A stretch of DNA of 11,329 nucleotides from Pseudomonadota bacterium (GTDB taxonomy: Bacteria > Pseudomonadota > Alphaproteobacteria > Rhodospirillales > Casp-alpha2). Below are positions 1 to 5,388 of the stretch, one piece after another; position 1 is the first letter of the stretch, and every line of letters starts with the position of its first letter. The stretch is taken from NCBI GenBank assembly GCA_027620395.1, contig JAQBZY010000015.1, positions 1-11,329 of the forward strand, in the 5' to 3' direction. A model generated the notes under the pieces. The model made no database searches, was not told the DNA's origin, and saw only the letters and a program-made list of their open reading frames with translations. The translations under genes and the position numbers were made by a program.

Positions 1-27
1 GGCGCCGAGGCGCCGGGTTTTTTCTTT
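1..27 (+). terminator. Rho-independent terminator of a plus-strand gene lying left of the window
   Basis: Positions 1-14 fold into a GC-only hairpin (GGCGC, loop CGAG, GCGCC) followed by GGG and a run of six T at 18-23. The 3' arm continues as GGG, so the stem probably extends leftwards past the window edge. The T-run follows the hairpin on the plus strand, so it ends a gene arriving from the left, convergent with the minus-strand dehydrogenase that stops at 48. On the minus strand the hairpin is not preceded or followed by a visible T-run. Confidence 0.7.
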
Positions 28-47
28 GCCTAAGACCTGGCGGCGGA

Positions 48-1013
48 TCAGCCGGCCAGCGCGTCCTTGGGCTTCCTGCCGGCGAAGTAAGCGTCGATGA
101 TGTCCAAGGCCCGATAGCCCATGGCGTTCCGGGTTTCGATGGTGGCGCTGCCGATGTGCGGCAGCACGAATGCGTTCGGCAGATCGAAATAGCCCGGATG
201 CACCTTCGGTTCATTGTTGAAAACGTCGAGCCCAACCGCCGCGATGTGGCCGGACTTGAGGGCCGCAATCATCGCCTCGTCATCGACGATGCCGCCCCGG
301 GCCGTGTTCACGACCACCGCCCCCGCAGGCAGCATGGCGATCCGCTTGGCGTCGAGAAGCTTGTCGGTCTCGGGCGTTAGTTCGCAATGGATCGACAGGA
401 ACTCCGATACCTTCAACAGGCTTTCGGCGTCCTTGTGATAGGTGGCGCCTTCGGCCAGATCGTCGGTGAGCGGACGACGATTGTGATAATGAATTTCCAT
501 GCCGAGCGCCCGGGCGCGATGCGCCAACGACCGGCCGATCCGCCCCATGCCGAGAATCCCGAGCACGTGGCCCCCGGCCTGGCGGCCCAGGAGCTGCGTC
601 GGCGTCCAGCCACGCCACTCGCCCTTGACCACCATGTTGAGCCCTTCCTTGGCCCGGCGCGATGCCACCAACAGCAGCAGCAACGCGACATCGGCCGTCG
701 CTTCGGTCAGGACATCCGGGGTGTTGGTGACGATGATGCCCCGCTGGGCGCAGGCTGGGACATCGATGTGTTCATAACCGACGCTGAACGTGGCGATGAT
801 CTTGACGCTATCCGGCATCCCGGCGGCGACCTCGGCCGAGACCTTGTTTCTGGAACTCAGCAACACCGCGTCCATGCCCGCCGCCATCTTGCAAAGCTCG
901 GCCCCCTGCCAGGTGTGATCCTCGGGATTGAACCGGCAATCGTAGTCGCGGCCGCAGCGAGCAAGCACATCGTCTGGAAATTTGCGCGCGACGAGGAGTT
1001 TCATCTTGGCCAT
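48..1013 (-). CDS. D-2-hydroxyacid dehydrogenase, glyoxylate/hydroxypyruvate (D-glycerate) reductase type
   Basis: This is a 321-residue protein of the D-isomer-specific 2-hydroxyacid dehydrogenase family, cytoplasmic and NAD(P)H-dependent. A discontinuous catalytic domain (about 1-105 and 288-321) flanks a Rossmann domain. Visible marks are VGYEHID (78-84), the nucleotide-binding GMGRIG (155-160), and the catalytic triad Arg239 in NTARGG, Glu268 in NNEP and His286 in PHIGSA. The basic NRR (178-180) after the second strand of the Rossmann fold suggests a preference for NADPH, which is an inference. Family members reduce glyoxylate or hydroxypyruvate; the exact substrate cannot be read from sequence. 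The ATG at 1013 is preceded by AAGAGAGA about 5 nt upstream; a second in-frame ATG three codons later (1004) is possible. The length is normal and nothing is missing. The gene faces the terminator at the window's left edge. Confidence 0.93.
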   Translation of the reverse strand: MAKMKLLVARKFPDDVLARCGRDYDCRFNPEDHTWQGAELCKMAAGMDAVLLSSRNKVSAEVAAGMPDSVKIIATFSVGYEHIDVPACAQRGIIVTNTPDVLTEATADVALLLLLVASRRAKEGLNMVVKGEWRGWTPTQLLGRQAGGHVLGILGMGRIGRSLAHRARALGMEIHYHNRRPLTDDLAEGATYHKDAESLLKVSEFLSIHCELTPETDKLLDAKRIAMLPAGAVVVNTARGGIVDDEAMIAALKSGHIAAVGLDVFNNEPKVHPGYFDLPNAFVLPHIGSATIETRNAMGYRALDIIDAYFAGRKPKDALAG

Positions 1014-1047
1014 CGGGTTCTCTCTTGAATGCTTGCAGGCGAGCTTC

Positions 1048-1179
1048 TCAGATACGGCGCTTGTCGTCGGTCACCAACGCAACCTTGTTCTTGAGCTGCT
1101 TCTCCCGCTTGCCCAACTCGCGCGCTTAGCCGGATCCTTAACCGGCGCCAAAAGCTACTCGGCCCAGGCCCTTGATCAC
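1048..1179 (-). pseudogene. Possible relic of a small Lys/Arg-rich protein gene in the 177-bp gap
   Basis: The gap between the J-domain gene and the dehydrogenase holds a coding-looking stretch on the minus strand. From a GTG at 1179 one frame reads MIKGLGRVAFGAG, hits TAA (1138-1140) and again TAA (1126-1128). It then continues in the same frame as ARELGKREKQLKNK followed by VALVTDDKRRI and a TGA at 1048-1050. The last part is lysine/arginine-rich and has codon choices like a real gene (repeated AAG, GAC GAC). In the middle, another frame reads VKDPAKRA without the stops, so a pair of frameshifts could also explain it. I do not recognise the family. It may be a decayed gene, the end of an old neighbour, or chance. 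Confidence 0.2.
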
Positions 1180-1190
1180 AAGCGGAACGA

Positions 1191-1802
1191 TTAGTTGGCG
1201 AGGCCCCTCAGGACGTCCATGGCGGAATTCAGTTGCGCCATCCGCTGATGGTCGCCGTAGCCACTGTCCGGATGGTGGATGGAGGCCAGCATTCGGAACC
1301 GGGCACGAAGCGTTGCGATATCGGGACGACGCCCTGGCGGGAATCCAAGGACGTGCAGCGCGTCGGCAACCGTAACGACGCCGCTCGGCAGGGGCTCGAA
1401 AGCGAGCACCGAGAGCATGCTCTTGAGCCGGGTGACCTCTTCCACCGGAACCAAACCGCCATCGTCGATCCGCACTTCGGTCTCACCGCGATCCATGGCC
1501 AAGGCCAGCGCCAGAGCCTTCCGAATCGTAACCGGATCGAATCCGCCAGGTATTCGGAGCTGCAATCTCGGCTTTCGCTGCCAGGGTCGCCCGATGGCGA
1601 CGCCGGATTTCAGGATGACCGTTTCGCGGTCATCGGGAGCCGGCTCGCCAGGATCGGAGAATGATTGAATGTCGTGCAGCGGAATGATCAATATGATCGA
1701 TCTGGCAAGATCACCAATGTTGACTTGACGGCGTTCCGCCAGCGAATTGACGGCGTCGCGGAATTGCGACGCACACGAAATCGTATAAGACGCTTTATTC
1801 AT
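1191..1802 (-). CDS. J-domain (DnaJ-like) protein with C-terminal J domain
   Basis: This protein has 203 residues from the chosen ATG. The C-terminal part (about 145-203) is a J domain: it begins ADALHVLGFPPG, carries HPD at 177-179 after ARFRMLASIH, and ends in a helix QLNSAMDVLRGL. The HPD tripeptide is what stimulates the ATPase of DnaK-type Hsp70, so a cochaperone role is inferred. No Gly/Phe region or Cys-rich zinc domain is present, so this is not DnaJ itself but a short J protein. The N-terminal 140 residues match no family I can name. They contain a hydrophobic strand ARSIILIIPL (33-42) and a basic segment WQRKPRLQLRIPGGFDP (74-90). The ATG at 1802 is preferred; extending to a TTG at 1904 adds 34 residues but has no visible Shine-Dalgarno. 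It lies 177 bp upstream of the dehydrogenase on the same strand; co-transcription is uncertain. Confidence 0.8.
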   Translation of the reverse strand: MNKASYTISCASQFRDAVNSLAERRQVNIGDLARSIILIIPLHDIQSFSDPGEPAPDDRETVILKSGVAIGRPWQRKPRLQLRIPGGFDPVTIRKALALALAMDRGETEVRIDDGGLVPVEEVTRLKSMLSVLAFEPLPSGVVTVADALHVLGFPPGRRPDIATLRARFRMLASIHHPDSGYGDHQRMAQLNSAMDVLRGLAN

Positions 1803-1928
1803 GGCCCAGATCCCAGAACTATCCGGCACGACGCTGAGGGGGCTTTCAACTGCGCCGGCGGCATTTCCCGGATGCCCTTGGCGCGCCCAGATGTCGTGGC
1901 CCAAAGAATCGAGCCGGACTATATCTAC

Positions 1929-1946
1929 CGGTTAACGAATTAACCG
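1929..1946. promoter_or_regulatory. Operator-like inverted repeat CGGTTAA-N4-TTAACCG
   Basis: There are two perfect 7-bp arms around the spacer CGAA, in the AT-rich zone about 127 bp upstream of the J-domain gene start. On the minus strand a TATAGT hexamer (1918-1923), one mismatch from a sigma-70 -10 box, lies just downstream of it, without a good -35. The position and symmetry suit a repressor or activator dimer site. This is an inference; no regulator is encoded nearby. Confidence 0.35.
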
Positions 1947-2043
1947 CGGCGCTTGCCGGCGTCAACTACAGATGTCGTTAAAGACACCCCATAACTCATT
2001 GATTTGTTTAATAAATTACTAACGCCGTCGGACCGATAGCGGC

Positions 2044-2056
2044 GCTAATTGTTAGC
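2044..2056. promoter_or_regulatory. Short inverted repeat GCTAA-N3-TTAGC
   Basis: There are perfect 5-bp arms around TTG in the AT-rich zone, about 15 bp before the TTGAAA hexamer of a possible plus-strand promoter. It could be a protein-binding site, but an inverted repeat this short also occurs by chance. Confidence 0.2.
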
Positions 2057-2071
2057 CGTTCGCATATCTAT

Positions 2072-2099
2072 TTGAAACAAAAGAAGTATTTTAAACAAT
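2072..2099 (+). promoter_or_regulatory. Possible sigma-70-like promoter, plus strand
   Basis: TTGAAA (2072-2077, four of six matches to TTGACA) and AACAAT (2094-2099, four of six to TATAAT) are separated by 16 bp. They sit in the AT-rich zone and point at the flagellin-like gene, which starts about 330 nt further on. No sigma-54 (TGGC-N8-TTGC) or obvious sigma-28 element was found closer to the gene. This is a weak prediction. Confidence 0.2.
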
Positions 2100-2415
2100 C
2101 GGGCTCCGCCGAGGTCCAGTCTCGCATGCCCGTAATTCGGCCGCCGCCTTGCCAGGATCGATTTTTGTCCCGCTCGAAGCCTGTCTTTGACCTTTTTTGA
2201 GCCGCCGGCTGAAGCCAGCGGCCGGACGGCACGCCAAATTTGTCCTCGATTCGCGCGGTTGATCGGTGGCCTTGAGGCCGATCCCGGGGTCGAGCCGCAG
2301 CCGAGATAACTGCTGGCATGGGTATTAAGATTCCCGGTGTAGCGCCCAGTCTGCTAACTTTGCGCCGAAAGCACGCTGGCCGGCGTCAGAACGTCAGAGC
2401 CGGAACGGGAACGAC

Positions 2416-2423
2416 AAGGGAGG
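2416..2423 (+). promoter_or_regulatory. Strong Shine-Dalgarno deciding a GTG start
   Basis: AAGGGAGG is followed by six nt (CTGCCC) and then GTG at 2430. It is the best ribosome-binding site in the window. It fixes the start of the flagellin-like gene, and so shows that the missing flagellin N-terminus is real and not an annotation error. Confidence 0.75.
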
Positions 2424-2429
2424 CTGCCC

Positions 2430-3197
2430 GTGGCCGAGATCAGCGCCGCCGTTGCGATCGGCTTCGCCACCGATGGGCGGAGCGCGCTCATTCAGGCCGG
2501 CCGGATCAGCAGCGCCTCGGCGGCTAGGCTCGGCGCCGGCGAACTGCCCGCCGCCCTTGCGGCGTCCCGCGGTCAGGGCCAGGTAAAACTTAGCGTCGGC
2601 GCCGCCAACACCGCCGTTGCCCGGGCCCTCGACGCCGGCTACGCCATCTTGAACGCGCTGCGGACGCTGCATGCCAATGCCCAAATCGCCACCGACGACG
2701 GACTGGTCTCAGCCAGCGCCGATCTCCGCGACTACAACGGGGTCGCCTTCGGCACCAGCGGTTCGGCGGCAGCCGGCGAAGGAACGCGGATTTCCCGGAC
2801 CAATATCCAATCCGGGCTGCGGCGCGCCATCGCCGCCATCGACAACCTGGTGGCCGCCGCCGCCTTCGGCAACGCCAACCTGATATCCGGGGCGTCGCCC
2901 AGGATCGGCATTCAAACCACCCAGTTCGGCGGCTCGATATCGGTTTTGCCGCAAGCGCTCGATTCGCAAGGCCTCGGCATCGGAAATCTACAGACATTGA
3001 GCCGGGCCGACGCCAGAGAGGCGCTTAGCCGGCTCGGCAATGCCATCAACATCGCCGCTGGCCGCATCGACACGTTGGAGAACCTGCAACGAAACCTCGG
3101 CTTTTCCAGTAATTTGGATCAGGTCTTCGGGCGGATCAGTGCCGGCGGCTTCGACCAATCGCTCGGCCGTGGCAGCTTCGTCAACCTGATCGCCTGA
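2430..3197 (+). CDS. Flagellin-like protein (short, lacks the canonical flagellin N-terminus)
   Basis: This is a 255-residue protein with no Cys, no Trp, one Lys, two Tyr and no Met beyond the start, and very rich in Ala, Gly, Ser and Asn, as flagellins are. Residues 50-145 look like two alpha-helical stretches of a flagellin D1 domain. FGNANLISG (146-154) resembles the FNGTNLLNG turn of flagellins. LDSQGLGIGNLQTLSRADAREAL (177-199) and the following helix through NLQRNLGF (218-225) resemble the C-terminal D1/D0 helix. The usual N-terminal D0 segment (SLSVNTN...RLSTGLRINSAKDDAAG) is absent, and the C-terminus carries an extra tail of about 30 residues. No signal peptide is seen, so export by a flagellar-type secretion system is an inference. 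The gene stands alone, with no fla, flg or fli neighbours. Alternatives are a hook-associated-like (FlgL/HAP3-like) protein or another D1-type filament protein. Confidence 0.6.
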   Translation: MAEISAAVAIGFATDGRSALIQAGRISSASAARLGAGELPAALAASRGQGQVKLSVGAANTAVARALDAGYAILNALRTLHANAQIATDDGLVSASADLRDYNGVAFGTSGSAAAGEGTRISRTNIQSGLRRAIAAIDNLVAAAAFGNANLISGASPRIGIQTTQFGGSISVLPQALDSQGLGIGNLQTLSRADAREALSRLGNAINIAAGRIDTLENLQRNLGFSSNLDQVFGRISAGGFDQSLGRGSFVNLIA

Positions 3198-3239
3198 TCG
3201 GAATCGTTTCGAAACGGGGACAAAATCGCCCAGGTACGA

Positions 3240-3260
3240 AGAAATAAAATGGGGGAGAAA
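3240..3260 (-). terminator. T-rich stretch immediately 3' of the tRNA
   Basis: On the minus strand the CCA end is followed directly by TTTCTCCCCCATTTTATTTC, a uridine-rich run that could help end the tRNA transcript. No separate hairpin precedes it apart from the tRNA itself. The perfect palindrome CGTTTCGAAACG (3205-3216) further on lacks a T-run. This is a weak call. Confidence 0.25.
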
Positions 3261-3336
3261 TGGTGCCGCTTGTCAGACTCGAACTGACGACCCCATCATT
3301 ACGAATGATGTGCTCTACCAACTGAGCTAAAGCGGC
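3261..3336 (-). tRNA. tRNA-Thr (anticodon CGT), CCA encoded
   Basis: This is a 76-nt cloverleaf on the minus strand. The acceptor stem GCCGCTT pairs with AAGCGGC, with discriminator A73 and a genomically encoded CCA (3261-3263). The D-arm contains AGCTCAGTTGGTAGAGC. The anticodon stem CATCA/TGATG encloses loop TTCGTAA with anticodon CGT, which reads the threonine codon ACG. The variable loop is GGGTC, and the T-arm is GTCAG-TTCGAGT-CTGAC. All invariant positions I checked are present, so it should be functional. Confidence 0.97.
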
Positions 3337-3350
3337 GCCGGGCGGGCCGA

Positions 3351-3378
3351 AACCTACACCGAGTGTTTGATCTGTCAA
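3351..3378 (-). promoter_or_regulatory. Sigma-70 promoter of tRNA-Thr
   Basis: On the minus strand a perfect -35 hexamer TTGACA (3373-3378) and the -10-like TAGGTT (3351-3356) are 16 bp apart. The discriminator that follows is pure GC (CGGCCCGCCCGGC) up to the tRNA 5' end at 3336. A GC-rich discriminator is typical of stable-RNA promoters under growth-rate/stringent control. The -35 lies 26 nt past the stop codon of the acyltransferase gene, so read-through from the haem operon is also possible. Confidence 0.6.
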
Positions 3379-3403
3379 GTCGGCTGTCCAGGGTGGCGCT
3401 TTC

Positions 3404-4540
3404 TCAGAGCAACGCTGTGTCGCCGTCGAAAGCTGTCACGTACCAAGCGTTTGGGTCGGCCAATCTGACCTCGAGATCGGGCTGGAGCGCCTTATAGAAA
3501 AACGGAAACGTCGGCATGGGCCTAGAATACGGCTTATGGCGAAGCGTTTGGGCGCGCAATCCGGCCGGCAGTCCGACCAGTTCGACCACGTGACAGCCCT
3601 TGGCCAGCGCATATTCATAAGCGCCGGCCAGCAGCGCCGCCAAAAGTTTCGGATCGTCTTCGATCAACATCAGATCGGCGATCTTGATCCGCTTGAGCCC
3701 GATCGCCGGCGCATCCTCACGGACCAACACCGCATAGCCCCGGAGCTTGCCGTCCCTGTCCAGACGCAGAAACCGGGTTTCGGCCGCGCCCGCACCCAGG
3801 CCGAAGTACCACTTGAGAGTCGTTGCATCCCGGCATGCGAAAAGCGTTTCCGGAAGCTCCCGCCGTTTCGCCCGCCAAAGCTCGTCGAAATCAGCGTCTA
3901 CCCCCGAGATCGGCACCGGCGTCACACCATCAAGGCGGCCATAGGGGCGTCTTCCGGAAAGCCGCATGGTGAAATCGAGTGGCACCGAGGCGGCCAACCC
4001 GAGCCACCAAGCGGTCGCCGCGGCACGGCCCTTTTTCCGGAATGCGGCTCGCAAGAACCCCGGCGCATCGACGATCCAATAAAGAATGTCGCCGTATCCC
4101 GGTTGCGGCATCCGGGCGCCGCCGAAGTCGAGGCACCGCTTGCCGGCCGGCGCACTGGCCGACGAAATAAGCACCAGATCGATGCCGGTCTGCGAAAAGA
4201 ATTCTTCGCAGAGACGGGGTGTCTCGCCGCGGTAGGATTTTTCGACCGCCCAAGCGCGGGCGATTGAGACCAGGATCTCGGCGTCGCCGACGTGCGCGAG
4301 CTGCGGAATGTTGCCGAAGAACCCCCGGATCGCGCCGCCATCTTCCAGCACCCACCCGAGCGCCACATCGGGTGCGTGCCGGGCCAACGCCGGATTGTCG
4401 ATCCAGAGTGCCCGCCAATGCCGGATCACGGCGTCCGGCCCATCCGGCATCGCCAGACCGAGGCCGGACAGGAACGCCGTCAACGCAGGAGCGTCTTCGG
4501 CCGATGCTGGACGGAGCGCCCCTTGGCCGGCGCCACTCAA
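3404..4540 (-). CDS. GNAT-like N-acyltransferase linked to a polysaccharide deacetylase
   Basis: This protein has 378 residues from the chosen start. The N-terminus reads LRPASAEDAPALTAFL (9-24), the usual opening of GNAT folds. GGAIRGFFGNIPQ (68-80), ILVSIARAWAVEKSYRGETPRLCEEFF (89-115) and DLVLISSAS (121-129) follow the strand-helix order of an acetyl-CoA-binding domain. A second, less clear half ends with YAVLVREDAP, IADLMLIEDD and FFYKAL, so it may be a double-GNAT protein. The substrate is unknown; an amino sugar in a glycan precursor is plausible given the neighbour. There is no signal peptide or membrane span, so it should be cytoplasmic. A TTG at 4540 overlaps the TGA of the deacetylase by 4 nt (TTGA), the classic translational-coupling layout, and is preferred over an upstream TTG at 4582 that would add 14 residues. 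It is the last gene of the haem-operon run. Confidence 0.72.
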   Translation of the reverse strand: MSGAGQGALRPASAEDAPALTAFLSGLGLAMPDGPDAVIRHWRALWIDNPALARHAPDVALGWVLEDGGAIRGFFGNIPQLAHVGDAEILVSIARAWAVEKSYRGETPRLCEEFFSQTGIDLVLISSASAPAGKRCLDFGGARMPQPGYGDILYWIVDAPGFLRAAFRKKGRAAATAWWLGLAASVPLDFTMRLSGRRPYGRLDGVTPVPISGVDADFDELWRAKRRELPETLFACRDATTLKWYFGLGAGAAETRFLRLDRDGKLRGYAVLVREDAPAIGLKRIKIADLMLIEDDPKLLAALLAGAYEYALAKGCHVVELVGLPAGLRAQTLRHKPYSRPMPTFPFFYKALQPDLEVRLADPNAWYVTAFDGDTALL

Positions 4541-5385
4541 TTGGGCGCGCCCAGGAAATAGCGGAGCTGATGATCGCCCCAATTAGCGAGCAGATGATCG
4601 CGCCGGATATCGAACGCCGATGCGCCGGCCCGGTTGGCGCCCCGGTGTCCGGTCAAAAACGAGCTGTAGCCGGCGGCCTTGGCCATGCCGGGATGGCGCG
4701 ACGGATCGTAATCGATGCCGGCGCGGCCGAACGGACAGCAAAAGTGGCGGCACGGCTGGCCGGTATTTTGCTCGATCATCTGCTTGGAAAGCGCCAACTC
4801 GGCCGCCGCCGCATCATCATCGAGATTGAGAAGATGCACATGATTGACGCTGTGCGAACCGATGCTCATGCCGGCATCCTGCATCCGCTGGCAATCCTGC
4901 CAACTGAGAAACTCCATCAACCGGTTGCCGTCCTCGTAAAATTCCACCAGCCGATCGCGGTCGCGCTCGGGTGAGCTGCCGATATAACCGGCGGCGACAA
5001 AGAACGCCGCCGTGGCGCCGGCGTCGACAAGGATCGGCACGGCGTTCTCGATCCAGTTCTTGAATCCGTCGTCGAAGGTTATGCAGATGTAGCGGCCCGG
5101 ACTAGACCGACCGGACGAAATCATGCTGACGGCATCGTCGATGCCGATGATATCGGCGACATTCTTGAAATAGCGAAGCTGCCTTTCGAAGCCGGCCCGC
5201 TCGTCGTCGAAGACATGGTGATAATAGGGGAACCGGACCCAGCCGTTCGAACGCAGCGGTGAGCGGCCGGCGGAAAGGGCCCAGATGGCCGCCGAGCGGG
5301 CCATGCCGCGTAACCGTGTCCCCACGCCGTCGGTGGCGGTGAATTCCCGGAGTGTGCGAATTGGGCGGGCGGCTGGTGCCGGCAC
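4537..5385 (-). CDS. Polysaccharide deacetylase (NodB homology domain)
   Basis: This is a 282-residue protein of the carbohydrate esterase 4/NodB family, which removes acetyl groups from N-acetylated sugars with a bound divalent metal. Seen are FPYYHHVFDDERAGFERQL (52-70), motif 1 TFDDG (103-107; Asp105 base, Asp106 metal ligand), motif 2 SHSVNH (177-182; His178 and His182 metal ligands) and a motif 3 variant RHFCCPFG (213-220). The last resembles the FAYPYG form of many bacterial members, not RxFRxPYG. The N-terminus is basic and has no convincing signal peptide, so a cytoplasmic or membrane-attached glycan-lipid substrate is more likely than peptidoglycan outside; this is an inference. The GTG at 5385 lies 3 nt after the hemY stop, and its TGA overlaps the next gene's start, so all three are probably translated from one mRNA. 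Confidence 0.88.
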   Translation of the reverse strand: MPAPAARPIRTLREFTATDGVGTRLRGMARSAAIWALSAGRSPLRSNGWVRFPYYHHVFDDERAGFERQLRYFKNVADIIGIDDAVSMISSGRSSPGRYICITFDDGFKNWIENAVPILVDAGATAAFFVAAGYIGSSPERDRDRLVEFYEDGNRLMEFLSWQDCQRMQDAGMSIGSHSVNHVHLLNLDDDAAAAELALSKQMIEQNTGQPCRHFCCPFGRAGIDYDPSRHPGMAKAAGYSSFLTGHRGANRAGASAFDIRRDHLLANWGDHQLRYFLGAPN

Positions 5386-5388
5386 GGA

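Larger units (their letters stand above)
1803..2429. other. Gene-free interval with an AT-rich left third
   Basis: This interval separates the divergent J-domain and flagellin-like genes. The stretch from about 1920 to 2100 is clearly richer in A and T than the rest of the window and holds two inverted repeats, annotated separately. The remainder (2100-2429) has ordinary high GC and no frame that looks coding; an 83-codon minus-strand frame there has no start signal or family resemblance. An imperfect hairpin (GCCGC, GGC, loop, GCC, GCGGC) lies around 2202-2223 next to a T-run at 2193-2198. The T-run comes before the hairpin on the plus strand, so it is not an intrinsic terminator in either direction. 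GATCGG and CCGATC form a further small inverted pair at 2261-2283. The interval probably carries both divergent promoters and a long leader for the flagellin-like gene. Confidence 0.6.

Noticed and set aside
387..1028. 213-codon plus-strand frame opposite the dehydrogenase
   Set aside because: It is the antisense shadow of a well-supported gene in GC-rich DNA, with arginine/histidine/proline-biased composition and no recognisable domain.
1932..1943. Possible CtrA site (TTAA...TTAA)
   Set aside because: The spacer between the TTAA halves is 4 nt, whereas the CtrA consensus needs 7; kept only as a generic inverted repeat.
2193..2223. Hairpin next to a T-run as an intrinsic terminator
   Set aside because: The six T precede the hairpin on the plus strand and become A on the minus strand, so the order is wrong for termination in either direction.
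2068..2319. 83-codon minus-strand frame in the large gap
   Set aside because: No Shine-Dalgarno, low-complexity Arg/Ser-rich translation and an end running into the AT-rich zone (CLKYFFCFK); no recognisable family.
2316..2333. TGGCATGGGTATTAAG as a sigma-54 promoter of the flagellin-like gene
   Set aside because: The -24-like TGGC is present but the required GC of the -12 element at the right spacing is missing.
2430..3336. Genomic-island insertion at the tRNA-Thr 3' end bringing in the flagellin-like gene
   Set aside because: No integrase is present, and I see no second copy of the tRNA 3' end (an att-like direct repeat) anywhere to the left in the window.
3536..4267. 243-codon plus-strand frame opposite the acyltransferase
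   Set aside because: Antisense shadow; the minus-strand gene fits the operon spacing and GNAT pattern, while this frame has Arg/Pro/His bias and no family resemblance.
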